Of a stretch of DNA of 64,000 nucleotides, positions 51,875-62,410 are shown piece after piece. Numbering within the stretch: the stretch's first letter is position 1; the number at the start of each line of letters is the position of its first letter. Source of the DNA: Pseudomonadales bacterium. GTDB lineage: Bacteria > Pseudomonadota > Gammaproteobacteria > Pseudomonadales > Azotimanducaceae. A model generated the notes under the pieces. That model did no database searches. It saw only the letters and a program-made list of their open reading frames with translations, and was not told the DNA's origin. A program made the position numbers and the translations under genes. The DNA lies in contig WLWP01000001.1 of the NCBI GenBank assembly GCA_012103505.1, forward strand, positions 2,108,001 to 2,172,000, in the 5' to 3' direction.

Positions 51875-52437
51875 CTGACACCGCAAGCAAAATCCTAGAT
51901 GTAGGCCAAGATTTGATACAGACCCGAGGCTATTCAGCGATGACTTTTCAAGACATCGCTGGACATGTCGGGATAAAGAAGCCAAGCGTGATTCACCACT
52001 TTCCAAGCAAATCGGATTTAGGCGTCGCCATCATCCGACGATATCGCGATACTTTTGCCACTCAGCTCGAAGAGATTAAAAGCGACCCGCAGAAAAACGC
52101 GTGGGATGCCCTGGATTTCTATTTTTCACCCTACCTTAATTTTGCCCAGACACCGAACAAAGTCTGTCTGTGCGGTGCGTTGGCGGGAGAAATACCAGCC
52201 CTGCCAGAGGAAATGCGCTTAGAAGTTAAAGAGTTCATGGAGGACCATCAGCGTTGGCTTGAGGTAATTTTACGAAGTGGCCGCAGAAACGGGCAGCTGA
52301 CATTTAGTGAAACACCAGTTCGTCTGTCACGGATGATGTTCAATGCACTGCAAGGCACTCTTTTGGTCAAGCGTTCAACGGATGATCTCAGTCAACTGAA
52401 AGACGTGATCAAAGTCATCAAAGGCATGTTGAAATAG
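51871..52437 (+). CDS. TetR-family transcriptional regulator
   Basis: ILDVGQDLIQTRGYSAMTFQDIAGHVGIKKPSVIHHFPSKSDLGVAIIRRY; ATGA overlap with upstream gene. Confidence 0.95.
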   Translation: MTDTASKILDVGQDLIQTRGYSAMTFQDIAGHVGIKKPSVIHHFPSKSDLGVAIIRRYRDTFATQLEEIKSDPQKNAWDALDFYFSPYLNFAQTPNKVCLCGALAGEIPALPEEMRLEVKEFMEDHQRWLEVILRSGRRNGQLTFSETPVRLSRMMFNALQGTLLVKRSTDDLSQLKDVIKVIKGMLK

Positions 52438-52549
52438 TTAGCCTCGACTCAATCCGTGAAGCGGCCATATACGCCACCCGTGCTTGTAAACGTTCGGTGT
52501 ATTGTTCTGACTCCAACGCGATCACTAGCCTGTCAGCGATGGAAAAATT

Positions 52550-52927
52550 CTATCCTTGCGTGTCCGACTGCGATTCGGCAAACATATATGCATTGCCATC
52601 CGGGTCAAAAAAAGTCGCCAATTTAACCATGCCGGGGATCTCTTGGGTCTCTCCATCAAAACGGACGCCCTTTCCCTCCAGTTCAGCCCGAGCTGCAGCA
52701 ATGTCCAACACCCCAAAAACCGGTGTCGTGCCCCCTGCACCCTGGGGTTCCTCGTTGACACCTAAGCCGATGCTAACTTCACCTGTAGGAGTACTGATCT
52801 CCGCCCACCCAGCCTCATCCACCCGAAAAATAACGTCAAAGCCAAGCATATCTTTGAACCAGGCGATCGATTCATCGAGGTTTCTGACCGAGGATGAGAG
52901 CGTAATATCCCCTTTGTAATCTGGCAT
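52550..52927 (-). CDS. VOC-domain (glyoxalase-like) protein
   Basis: LSSSVRNLDESIAWFKDMLGFDVIFRVDEAGWAEISTPTGEVSIGLG; FFDPDGNAYMFAES. Confidence 0.93.
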   Translation of the reverse strand: MPDYKGDITLSSSVRNLDESIAWFKDMLGFDVIFRVDEAGWAEISTPTGEVSIGLGVNEEPQGAGGTTPVFGVLDIAAARAELEGKGVRFDGETQEIPGMVKLATFFDPDGNAYMFAESQSDTQG

Positions 52928-53029
52928 TCAATCCTCCAATAGTTGTTCGCAGTCAGTACGGAAAGTATAGTAACTCCACTTTTTCGTCAACTTATCTATC
53001 AGGCCTCTAAGTTCGCTAATCGATAAACC

Positions 53030-53560
53030 GTGATACCAGGTACCTTGTTTCAACACCGTTGGGCTATAAGAATTGTTGCTGCGATTGCGGAGCAGCAAGG
53101 CAGCCGATTTACAGTGCTCAAGCACCAACTTGGGGTGAGCGCAGATTCGCTGTCCACCAGCTTGAGTAGACTGATCGAGCAAGGGTGGATCGAAAAAAAC
53201 CCAGGTTATGGCCACCCTCTACGACCTGAGTACATCCTCAGCACTGCGGGCCACTCAATTTCTGCAGATTGCGTGACGTTCGTCCATACAACACAGCAGT
53301 GGCACGCGGTTGTCTACCGACGCTGGAGCACATCTGCGCTTGTGGCCATACAGAATGGCGCCAGCCGTTTTGGAGAAATTCAGAATCAGATACAAGCGGT
53401 AACCCCGCGCGCGTTGGCACTTGGCTTACGCAATCTAGCGGGCGTAAATTTGATCGAGAGAGAAGCGGAAGATAGGCTACCTCAGCGTGCCGAATACATG
53501 CTGACGCGCACCGGCCGGACAGTCGCCCGGGTTGCGCGCCCGCTGGTTCTAATCGGTTAG
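53030..53560 (+). CDS. HxlR-like winged-helix protein with two HTH repeats
   Basis: FQHRWAIRIVAAIAEQQGSRFTVLKHQLGVSADSLSTSLSRLIEQGWIEKNPGYGHPLRPEYILSTAG, then a second WSTSALVAIQNGASRFGEIQNQIQAVTPRALALGLRNLAGVNLIEREAEDRLPQRAEYMLTRTG. Confidence 0.8.
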   Translation: MIPGTLFQHRWAIRIVAAIAEQQGSRFTVLKHQLGVSADSLSTSLSRLIEQGWIEKNPGYGHPLRPEYILSTAGHSISADCVTFVHTTQQWHAVVYRRWSTSALVAIQNGASRFGEIQNQIQAVTPRALALGLRNLAGVNLIEREAEDRLPQRAEYMLTRTGRTVARVARPLVLIG

Positions 53561-53631
53561 TGACGTCCAAACACATTGCGACCCAATTTTGGGCACTCTC
53601 CGGCTTCGCACGTTGGGGTCGAACCCCGCCA

Positions 53632-55395
53632 TCAACTTCGAATCAATCTTCCTGATCTGACACCAGTGTCCTCATCAAACCGTCGTGTCACCTGACCGTT
53701 GATCACAGTCGCAAGATAACCGCTTGCGCCTTGCATTAAACGAGTCCCACCTGCAGGAAGGTCAGCTGTGATGTGCAACTCACCCAGCTTGAGATTCTGG
53801 TAATCAATCACATTCAGATCTGCCTTCATACCCACGTCAATCAAACCGCGGTCATGGAAACCGAACAGCTGCGCGTTCTTGTGGGTCGCTCGATGGATCA
53901 CATGCGCAAGCGGCAGGGTTTCTCCACGCTCACGATCACGCGTCCAATAGGTGAGTTGATAGGTTGGGTTAACCGCATCAAATATCAGCGAAACATGTGC
54001 GCCCGCGTCAGACAGACCCGTGACGGTGGCTGAGTCCATCTGCATTTCGTAAACAGCGTCCAGATTGAAGTCACTGTAATTGGTGAAGAACATAATCACC
54101 ATATTGTTCTCGTCTTCCACTAGATAGTCATACAGCCACGACTCAGGCGAACGGTTGGTACCATCGGCCATCGCAGCAATGCTGACTTCACGCGGGGGTT
54201 CATAAGTGCTATCACTCTTGAGAACGAACGTCTGTTGCGGATTGAGTTCGGCGTGGGCGATACCAAATTCCATCGACCCTACGGGAACACCATCTATTTC
54301 ATTGGTCTCGCTCATGATGGCCTGTTTGACGTCGGGCTTACGCATTTCACGTAAACGCTGATCGAGCGGCAGGTCTTTCAGTTCGCGATAAGTCGGCTTT
54401 AGCATCCAGCTGTGGTAAGTGCGCATGCCAAGTACAAGTCCCGTAGGTCGACTGCCCACCTGCGGGAACACCTGCGCACCGTTTGCATTACCCTGCTTGA
54501 CGCGGTCAATGGCCTCTCGCCACTTGCCAGCCCAGCTGTCTACTTGAAACAAGGTGAACGTCGCAGGTCGTCCGCTCTCCTGGCTAACCCGACTGATCAG
54601 GTCAATTTCCTGTTCGAGCGTGGCATGTTCTTCAAAGCCTTCACGACCTGGTCCGAGCGTGCTTGCGGGGATGATCTGAAACAGGCCTTTGCCCGCTCTC
54701 TTTAGCGCCTGTGCGATGATCATAACTTCAGCATCGTTGGCAAACGTACCTGGAACGGGTTCGCCTTGGATGGATCTGTGTCCGAGGATTCGAGAGGTCG
54801 AAAAACCAACAGCACCGGCTCGAATCGCCTCTTCAACTATGTCGCACATCTGCGATAAGTCGCCTTCTGTTGCTCCTTGGTTAGTGCGGCCACGCTCGCC
54901 CATCACGTAGTTGCGTACCGCGCCGTGTGCTACCAGCGACGAAATGTTAATTGCGTACTCACGAGCTGCCAGAAAATCGAGGTATTCCGGATAGCTGCGC
55001 CAAGCACCCCATGGCATGCCTTCGTGTAGTGCGGTACCAGGGATATCTTCGACACCTTCCATCAACTCAATGAGGTCCTGTTCACCACCAGGTGCTATCG
55101 GCGCAAATCCGACACCGCAATTGCCCATAACAATGGTGCCCACGCCATGACTGGCTGATGGATTCATTTCGGAGTCCCAAGTCACTTGGCCGTCGTAGTG
55201 GGTGTGAATATCAACCCAAGCTGGTGTAACTATGGCGCCATCCGCGTCGATAGTTTGACGTGCGGTGCCGCTTATTGATTCTTCTACCGCAACTATTCGG
55301 TCATTTTCAACGGCGACATCAGCAACACGGGGTTCACCCCCTCTACCGTCGTAAACCTGACCACCTTTGACTAGCAGATCATACATGTTGGTCAC
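53632..55395 (-). CDS. Amidohydrolase (N-acyl-D-amino-acid deacylase-like)
   Basis: YDLLVKGGQVYDGRGGEPRVADVAVENDRIVAVEE; VTPAWVDIHTHYDGQVTWDSEMNPSASHGVGTIVMGNCGVGFAP. Confidence 0.95.
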   Translation of the reverse strand: MTNMYDLLVKGGQVYDGRGGEPRVADVAVENDRIVAVEESISGTARQTIDADGAIVTPAWVDIHTHYDGQVTWDSEMNPSASHGVGTIVMGNCGVGFAPIAPGGEQDLIELMEGVEDIPGTALHEGMPWGAWRSYPEYLDFLAAREYAINISSLVAHGAVRNYVMGERGRTNQGATEGDLSQMCDIVEEAIRAGAVGFSTSRILGHRSIQGEPVPGTFANDAEVMIIAQALKRAGKGLFQIIPASTLGPGREGFEEHATLEQEIDLISRVSQESGRPATFTLFQVDSWAGKWREAIDRVKQGNANGAQVFPQVGSRPTGLVLGMRTYHSWMLKPTYRELKDLPLDQRLREMRKPDVKQAIMSETNEIDGVPVGSMEFGIAHAELNPQQTFVLKSDSTYEPPREVSIAAMADGTNRSPESWLYDYLVEDENNMVIMFFTNYSDFNLDAVYEMQMDSATVTGLSDAGAHVSLIFDAVNPTYQLTYWTRDRERGETLPLAHVIHRATHKNAQLFGFHDRGLIDVGMKADLNVIDYQNLKLGELHITADLPAGGTRLMQGASGYLATVINGQVTRRFDEDTGVRSGRLIRS

Positions 55396-55556
55396 TCTTA
55401 CTCGTACGAGTCACGACGTTACACCCTCAGCGGCGATACTGCTAACAGCTGGCTCAAATGAAGAAGCGGCCCGCGATTTCTTCGCCTCGAACGTGATGCC
55501 GAAGTTACAGCACTTGGCGAGCGCAACGAAGTGCTGTTGGCAGAGGTTTAGCGCCT

Positions 55557-55890
55557 TTAGCCGTTATCCAATACCCAGGCTGGGGCGTCGACACCAGTCA
55601 TCGGCGAAGGTAGCACCCAATGGTGTGCGGTTCGGGACATTGCCACAACAGGCGCCAAATGCGCCATCTGCCCCCACGCAGTATGGGTTTGAATTGTCCA
55701 AGCCTCAGCTGCCTCGCGGGTCATGGGACCTGGCAATTGCGCATCTTCAGCAACGCGATCCTGTGCCATGTACCACATTCCAGTACGCGCGAGCGCAACC
55801 CTAACGTGATAGCTCCCGCCCTCTGTGACACGACGATGTAACGCCGCCAAAGTACCCAAAGCCGCGAGGTACGCCGATCGCAATCGATTA
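55557..55890 (-). pseudogene. C-terminal remnant of class III CoA-transferase
   Basis: RSAYLAALGTLAALHRRVTEGGSYHVRVALARTGMWYMAQDRVAEDAQLPG...PMTGVDAPAWVLDNG; N-terminal catalytic half absent. Confidence 0.7.
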
Positions 55891-56025
55891 CACCGTCCAC
55901 AAGCTTCCAGAGGTGGGATACAAAACCATTCTCTGGAACAACTGAGAGCAGGAAACATCGACGAAATCGCCACATCTAAGAGCGCTAGCTGGGACCTCAG
56001 ATAGCTTTTTCGTTTGGTCGGAGTG

Positions 56026-56334
56026 TTAGATTCTGAGCTGTATTTGTTCGTCAACGACTCGTGATTCGAATACACGAATCGGCTGATCGGTCAGCTGCCC
56101 AATCGCCTCACCCGTAGACAAACGAAATCGCATCCCGTGTACCGGGCAGAAGATGTAACCGTTGCGTATGCGTCCTTCGGCGAGCGGCTTGTTTTGGTGT
56201 GAACACCGATTTTCTACCGCAAGAAACTCGCCACCGGTTTGACAGACCAACACGCTCATTCCGTCCACATTCTTTACAAGGGCTTTGTTCTCTTCAATAT
56301 CGTTAGTGCTCGCGACCGTTACGAATTCACTCAT
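56026..56334 (-). CDS. Rieske [2Fe-2S] ferredoxin
   Basis: CSHQNKPLAEGRIRNGYIFCPVHGMRF. Confidence 0.95.
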   Translation of the reverse strand: MSEFVTVASTNDIEENKALVKNVDGMSVLVCQTGGEFLAVENRCSHQNKPLAEGRIRNGYIFCPVHGMRFRLSTGEAIGQLTDQPIRVFESRVVDEQIQLRI

Positions 56335-57743
56335 CGGTCCAAATAGTGATCCTGTGGCAACAGCTTGTGCGTCCCAATAGCACCGGAAATAAAATCATCG
56401 ATCGTTTTGTGAAAGTGACGCAGCCTGATTTCTTGGTCACTCAAGAGCATGCCTTTAAACGAATCAGAAGCGACCCCGGCTTGCATGGATACCATGTTGG
56501 AGCCGTCTTGTGCGAGCACATTTGCCAACACAGGATCAAAGGTGCCATCGAAAACAGTCGCGTAGCCCGGATTTTCGTCATGCTTGTGGACGCCATGAGG
56601 TGGCCGTTCCGTTCTCGGCGTACCTGGCTCGGGATGGCCGACTATGAAGAAATCGTAGTAACACTTAGCCGGGTCCGTGGCGTGCGGGCGATAGCGGAAT
56701 ACAGCGCCACCTTCCGGCGTTTGCGTAAATGTGGTATTCGGAAAAAAGGTATAGTGATATTGGTGGACCAGCTGTTCGTCATTCATGTCTTTGAATGGCA
56801 AATAGGTTTGATCTTCGATGGAACGGCGATATTCGATTTCCTTAAGATGCATATCCTTTGCGGCGACTGCGCGCTCACCAGATTTTTGCTGGAACCTGCC
56901 ACTCATCATGTGAGTTCGTAGCTCAGTCATTGAATCTCGGTCATCGACGACTTCACTAACCGTTCTGTTGTAGTTCAGCATCCGCGAATGTATGCCCCAT
57001 AGTTCAATCGGAATGTCATGACCTTCGCCAAATTCGATCATATCTGGGTGCAGAGCAGCGAAGTGATAGCTTTCGTTGAACGCATCTACAGCGTGTTTCC
57101 AATTGCCTTCCCATTCGAACGTTTGATAGTCGATTAGGTGCCAATTTTGAAATTTATAGGTTTCGAGATGGGTACCTATATCACCTAGATAGTCTTTGAC
57201 CGAGCAAGCCTCGAGATCCATGTTGAACCACAGCCAGCCTCCCCAGAAATCGACTTTGACCACTGGCAGACCGAGCTCCTGTGCAGGAACGCCGCCATCA
57301 AATTGGCGAAAGAATTCCGGCGCCGCAACCGATTTCAGAGAGCCGTCGTTGTTCCATTGCCAACCATGAAACGGGCATGTAAACGTATCCAGAATACCGC
57401 TTTCGGCCTGGCAGAGCCGGTTACCTCGATGTTGGCATACGTTGTAAAAACCACGTATCTGACCATCATCACCCATCACAAACAAAAAGGACTCTTTACC
57501 TAGCTCATGCACAAAAAATGAACCTGGCTCTTCGAAGTCATCAGTACGGGTAACCAGTTGCCAAGTTTTGGTCCAGATCGTTTCCCACTCGGCTCGCATG
57601 AATTCCTGACTTAGGTAGCGCTCGCCACCTAACCGCTCAAGCCCAAGACCTTTCGACTTTACCCGAGGTAAAAAGGGCGGCGCCTTGAAATCCGCGACCC
57701 GTTGGTTCTCTCGTGCAATGAATTCTCTCTCAACTAGCGCCAT
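56331..57743 (-). CDS. Rieske non-heme iron aromatic-ring-hydroxylating-type oxygenase, alpha subunit
   Basis: YNVCQHRGNRLCQAESGILDTFTCPFHGWQWNNDGSL; NWKHAVDAFNESYHFAALHPD. Confidence 0.95.
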   Translation of the reverse strand: MALVEREFIARENQRVADFKAPPFLPRVKSKGLGLERLGGERYLSQEFMRAEWETIWTKTWQLVTRTDDFEEPGSFFVHELGKESFLFVMGDDGQIRGFYNVCQHRGNRLCQAESGILDTFTCPFHGWQWNNDGSLKSVAAPEFFRQFDGGVPAQELGLPVVKVDFWGGWLWFNMDLEACSVKDYLGDIGTHLETYKFQNWHLIDYQTFEWEGNWKHAVDAFNESYHFAALHPDMIEFGEGHDIPIELWGIHSRMLNYNRTVSEVVDDRDSMTELRTHMMSGRFQQKSGERAVAAKDMHLKEIEYRRSIEDQTYLPFKDMNDEQLVHQYHYTFFPNTTFTQTPEGGAVFRYRPHATDPAKCYYDFFIVGHPEPGTPRTERPPHGVHKHDENPGYATVFDGTFDPVLANVLAQDGSNMVSMQAGVASDSFKGMLLSDQEIRLRHFHKTIDDFISGAIGTHKLLPQDHYLDR

Positions 57744-58017
57744 TAAATCTTCCCCACCACATTTATTCGATGACTAATCGCCTCTGGGTTTGACATCACC
57801 GAGCTTGCAACCACTCATCCTGCCTGCCCAAAGCCTCACCGTCAAAAGGCGTAGACGCAGGAATAGAACGGTCGCGAAGAAACTGGAACAGATGAGTTGG
57901 TTTTGGCGAACAATCAGCAAGCCTTAAGTCGCTTGTGGGGCACTTGGCAATCCAGCAAATGCCTCCTCTCTTTCTTGCAATACTGCCAAAAGCGCTCGAT
58001 GCGTAAGCTAAACAGAT

Positions 58018-58911
58018 TCAGAGCCTACGTTTGAGAAATTCCGTCATCGTTTCAATACTCTGCAAAGCTTGCGGAAAAAACTCTTCCAGCTGACAGAAAC
58101 CGTGCGGCATACCTTCGTGATAATCCGTTTCAACCTCAAGACCGTGTTGATTCAGAATCTGCACAGTCCTCCGGCAATCCTCAATCAAACTGTCATCCGT
58201 TCCGCAGGTAATCAGGGCCGGAGGCAGCTTTTCTGCCACATGGATCGGAGAGACTCGTGGGTCTACCAGCAGGTTCTCCAAATCATGGCCGATGTATGAG
58301 TTGACCATGACTTCTGCCATGTTTTCCTCTGACCCCGGTATTTCTCCCGCATCCATATTCATCGAGGCAAAGTCCATCGCGGGATAAATCAGCAGTATCG
58401 CTTTAAGCGCACTCGCCGCATCGGCTTGTGTCGAGACCGCTGCAGTCAGATTGCCACCGGCGCTATCTCCTCCCATCGCAATTCGTGACGGATCACCACC
58501 ATAGGATTCAGCATTACGAATGACCCATTCAAGTGCTGTGGCGCAGTCGTCATAAGCCGCCGGAAATGGGGCTTCGGGTCCGAGCCGGTAGTGCACGTTG
58601 AAGACCAGATACCCCCTTTCAGCAAAGCGATAGCCGAGACGGCGATGGGTTTTAGGACTACCAAGAATCCAGCCTCCACCATGCAAGTAGATTAAAACTG
58701 GAAACGGTCCCTGACCCTTCGGTCGGTGGATGTCAACTGTCAGATCCTGACCGGCATGGGCCTGAATAAGCACGTCGTCTTCACTGCCACCGATCTCTGG
58801 CAAATCAGTATTCACTGCCAACATGAACCCGTCCATGATGCGGCGCATATCAAAGACATCTTCAGGTGGATTATCCATTAGCAAAGCTGTTAGTGGGTCC
58901 TGTTCACTCAT
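58018..58911 (-). CDS. Alpha/beta hydrolase (HSL/GDXG family)
   Basis: FPVLIYLHGGGWILGSPKTHRRLGYRFAERGYLVFNVHYRLGPEAPFPAAYDD; IAMGGDSAGGNLTAAV. Confidence 0.96.
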   Translation of the reverse strand: MSEQDPLTALLMDNPPEDVFDMRRIMDGFMLAVNTDLPEIGGSEDDVLIQAHAGQDLTVDIHRPKGQGPFPVLIYLHGGGWILGSPKTHRRLGYRFAERGYLVFNVHYRLGPEAPFPAAYDDCATALEWVIRNAESYGGDPSRIAMGGDSAGGNLTAAVSTQADAASALKAILLIYPAMDFASMNMDAGEIPGSEENMAEVMVNSYIGHDLENLLVDPRVSPIHVAEKLPPALITCGTDDSLIEDCRRTVQILNQHGLEVETDYHEGMPHGFCQLEEFFPQALQSIETMTEFLKRRL

Positions 58912-59140
58912 CCCATTCTCCTTTTTCCCTAATGCGTGATCGTTATCGGAACGGTCGCAAAGGTCAATAAGTGTCTACTGATACGATCGCATTCGATAAT
59001 TCTGCGCTGGATGCAAAAGTCAGACAACAATAAACAATTTGCCAAACGACCTAAAGTCGGTTGGCAGATGGCATTACCACCTTCCTGTTATGAGTCATAG
59101 GTGGCGTGTAACACAGCAATGTCGGATCTGCACTTCTGAC

Positions 59141-61357
59141 TCAATCCGGTGTCCCGACGACAAAATCAACCAGGGACATCAAGTCACCATCCGTGCACGT
59201 ATTGCCGCAGCCACCGCGAGGCGGCATCTCACCCATGCCATTGATGGTGTTCTCATAGAGCGCCTGGATCCCCTTCTCGAGACGCGGTTTCCAAGCGCTT
59301 ATATCACCCGCTCGCGCCGCACCTTTCACCGCATTTTCGTGGCACGTTGCGCAAACCTGGCCATATAGCTGGGCCACCCTTAAACCGTCGGGGCGTCGCA
59401 GCTGGTCTGCTTCGGACAGGATTTTCTTTTCGATCTTCAAGTTACCACCGATGCTAAGCGTGATCAGTTGGGCGTCGGTGGCACCACCAACCGGCACGCT
59501 GATGTACTGCTTGCCGTTCGCCAGATAGGTCATGGGCGCGCCACCCGGAGCTGCCGGTAAAGGTATCTCGCGAACGAGCGCACCGTTCCTCTTATCCAAT
59601 GCGCGTAGCACCGGCTTGCCGTCATCGACGAGTGCGATGAACAGCAGCGATTTAGTGACTAAAATGTTCGTGAAAGTTTGATTGCCAACCGGGCCCGGAT
59701 CGGCAATACCGGCGGCGATGAGCTTCTTTCGCAGCCCTTCCCCGTTGGGTACCATCCATCGGTGTTCACCCGTATTGAGGTCTATGGCGGTAACCCTTCC
59801 GTAGGGCGGCTTGATCAACGGCAACCCCTGAGGACCGCCAAGAAACGTCATACTGGTGCGTTTGTATCCGGACTCGGGTATTGACGGATCTCGTTCGCCC
59901 AGCTTGAACATCGCCGGGAGAGTCATCGAGGGGATGTAGATGCTGCCGGTCTCCGGATCTACCGCGGCTCCGGTCCAGTTCGCCCCTCCCGCATCAGAAG
60001 GCAGTTGCGCCGAACCTCTGAGTGAAGGGGGTGTGAATAGCGGTCCCACGTCGTAGCGAGAGATTATTTGGAGCGCCTCCGCTCTGAGCTCAGGCGTAAA
60101 GTCGATGAGTATGTCTTCGGAGATACCCTGCCAGTCGAAGGGCTTCGGTTTGGTCGGGAACGGTTGCGTAGGTGACAAGTTTTCGCCTGGCACTGTAGAT
60201 TGAGGCACCGAGCGCTCCTCGATCGGCCAGATCGGCTCGCCATTGACCCGATTGAAAACATAGATGAATCCCTGTTTGGACACCTGCGCCACGGCTTTTA
60301 TGGATTTCCCATTCACCACAATGTCGACGAGGTTCGGTGCCGCCGCAAGGTCGTAGTCCCAGACACCGTGATGCACCATCTGAAAGTGCCAGACGCGCTT
60401 GCCAGTTGCTGCATCTAGACACACCAAACTTTCACTGAAGAGATTGTCTCCCGGTCGGTCGCCACCATAGAAGTCGTTCTCCGCCGTGCCGAAGGGCAGA
60501 TAGACATACCCCAATTCTGGATCAGCGCTCATGGAGGTCCAGACGTTGGCGGCGCCCATGTCCGTCCAGTCCTTGGCCTTCCAGGTAGCAGCACCCACCT
60601 CCCCCGCTCGGGGTACAGAGTGGAATATCCACCGCATTTTCCCGGTTTTAACATCGAAGCCGCGAACATGACCCGGTGGCACCTTGTAGCCTTCCGGAGG
60701 GTAGTACCCGTAGGCCGGTGCATCTCCAACTACCGCGCCCATGACCACAATATCACCAACAATCATTGGTGCCGCGGTGTTTGAATAGAGACTGCGAGTC
60801 ACCGGTCTGCCAAGCCCTAAGGTAAGATCGATCTTGCCACCGTCACCAAATGTCGGGTCAGGTTTGCCTGTTGCCGCATTCAGAGACCACAGATAGGCAT
60901 TGTTGGTACCCATCAGAATGCGTTTCGTTTCACCATCTTCGTAATACGACACGCCACGATGGTTAAAGCCCATATTAGCCGGACGCCTATCCTCCCAGGT
61001 TTTAGTGTCGAAGGTCCAAAGCTGTCGCCCGGTAACCGCATCTAGCGCAGCTACACTGCCAAGTGACGTACTCGTATACAAGACACCGCCAACCTTGATC
61101 GGTGTAGACTTGTACCCTGCCGGAACATAGTCCGGCCGGACTTTCACCGCTTCGTTATCCACCGATTCCCAGACCCAGCTGATACCCAGCTCGCCAATCG
61201 TTTCCGAGTTGATCTGACTAAACGGTGCGTATTTGGTTGAAGCCAGTGAACTGGCGTAGCTTGGCCAGTCGCCATACTCACCCTCGGCCGAAACCGCCAC
61301 AGGCACCGGCACCGTGACGAGAACTGTGGCAATCAACCAATAAGTCGTATATTTCAT
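59141..61357 (-). CDS. PQQ-dependent quinoprotein dehydrogenase with C-terminal cytochrome c domain
   Basis: GDWPSYASSLASTKYAPFSQINSETIGELGISWVWES; VCATCHENAVKGAARAGD; GNTCTDGDLMSLVDFVVGTPD. Confidence 0.94.
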   Translation of the reverse strand: MKYTTYWLIATVLVTVPVPVAVSAEGEYGDWPSYASSLASTKYAPFSQINSETIGELGISWVWESVDNEAVKVRPDYVPAGYKSTPIKVGGVLYTSTSLGSVAALDAVTGRQLWTFDTKTWEDRRPANMGFNHRGVSYYEDGETKRILMGTNNAYLWSLNAATGKPDPTFGDGGKIDLTLGLGRPVTRSLYSNTAAPMIVGDIVVMGAVVGDAPAYGYYPPEGYKVPPGHVRGFDVKTGKMRWIFHSVPRAGEVGAATWKAKDWTDMGAANVWTSMSADPELGYVYLPFGTAENDFYGGDRPGDNLFSESLVCLDAATGKRVWHFQMVHHGVWDYDLAAAPNLVDIVVNGKSIKAVAQVSKQGFIYVFNRVNGEPIWPIEERSVPQSTVPGENLSPTQPFPTKPKPFDWQGISEDILIDFTPELRAEALQIISRYDVGPLFTPPSLRGSAQLPSDAGGANWTGAAVDPETGSIYIPSMTLPAMFKLGERDPSIPESGYKRTSMTFLGGPQGLPLIKPPYGRVTAIDLNTGEHRWMVPNGEGLRKKLIAAGIADPGPVGNQTFTNILVTKSLLFIALVDDGKPVLRALDKRNGALVREIPLPAAPGGAPMTYLANGKQYISVPVGGATDAQLITLSIGGNLKIEKKILSEADQLRRPDGLRVAQLYGQVCATCHENAVKGAARAGDISAWKPRLEKGIQALYENTINGMGEMPPRGGCGNTCTDGDLMSLVDFVVGTPD

Positions 61358-61424
61358 GGTGTATTTTTGGCTACCCGCGATCTGTTTTCCGAATAATTGA
61401 GCTTTAGTAGCAGAAAGGTCCTTT

Positions 61425-61475
61425 AGGCGCCAGCTAGGGAGAGGCGCCAGTTAGGGAGAGGCGCCGGTTAGGAAC
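61425..61475 (-). repeat. 17-bp tandem repeat, 3 copies, starting at the stop codon of 61468..62136
   Basis: Minus: TAACCGGCGCCTCTCCC / TAACTGGCGCCTCTCCC / TAGCTGGCGCCTAAAGG. Confidence 0.85.
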
Positions 61476-62136
61476 GCTTTCCCGAATCCGCAGTGGGGTA
61501 AAGACAAATCCGCTTAGTGGGTATTTCTGTGCCGTTAAACAATGCGAATACCATTTCGTCACCGCGCATCCTGCGGTTGACTGTGTCAAACAGATCGAAG
61601 AGTCGAAAGACCATCTCCCCATTATCAAAGTGAATCGCGGTGTTGAAATTGTTGCAGACTGCGCCGACGTCTCGAGCCCCGTTTTTTAATGTGCCGTCCA
61701 CACGAAAGTCGTGGATTATCTTGAATGCTGTCACCACAACACGATTGCCGCACTGCTCGATACGCTCCAGATGATCGCCACTTTCGCTCTGCCACAGCCC
61801 CCGCATATCTACCACGCCCTTGGCGAGTGGCTCGGTACACGCCGCCAACACCGGCATTGGCGTCCTCGTGTAGCCGCATCCCGGGGTGTACGCCTTAGGA
61901 ATCTCGTCGGCCGTGCTTCCCGTGCCGTCAAGTTTCGGCAGTTCACAGTAGTTCACGGTTGCGCCGTCCTGAAGAAATATCCCAGGATCGGTTGTGTCCA
62001 CAGGTCTCGGCACCACAAAGGCGTAGATGAGCAATCCGATGATCGCGACCAGCAGTAATCCACCCAACCCCAGCAACATTCGTTTCAATTTCCGCATTTC
62101 CCTCTCAAGACCCAAGCTGCCAGCAGCATGGCCCAC
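61468..62136 (-). CDS. Membrane-anchored hypothetical protein
   Basis: N-terminal TM helix MLLGLGGLLLVAIIGLLIYAFVV; no family recognised. Confidence 0.65.
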   Translation of the reverse strand: MGHAAGSLGLEREMRKLKRMLLGLGGLLLVAIIGLLIYAFVVPRPVDTTDPGIFLQDGATVNYCELPKLDGTGSTADEIPKAYTPGCGYTRTPMPVLAACTEPLAKGVVDMRGLWQSESGDHLERIEQCGNRVVVTAFKIIHDFRVDGTLKNGARDVGAVCNNFNTAIHFDNGEMVFRLFDLFDTVNRRMRGDEMVFALFNGTEIPTKRICLYPTADSGKRS

Positions 62137-62410
62137 GCAAATATTTTGATTCGGTCCAATAAGCTATCACACTAGCCGTCGAGACACGGGAGTGGCAATG
62201 CGACCCTGAATTCCCTAAATTGCTTGGCTGCACCAGGAATTGATTTCATGCGTCATCTTCTGATCACCACGACTGATGCTGAGTTTGTGTGGCAGACAGA
62301 TGACGTACGCTGCACACTGTTAACTCAAGTTCAGCAATGCACAGCGTGAGCGCATTACGATGTGCTCGTGGAAAAAAAGGATTTCAGAAAACACTTAACT
62401 GGAGAAGTCG

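Noticed and set aside
53600-53630. cgttGGGGTcgaACCCCgcc resembles a tRNA T-arm
   Set aside because: Loop only 3 nt and no acceptor, D or anticodon arms upstream; more likely a hairpin between convergent genes
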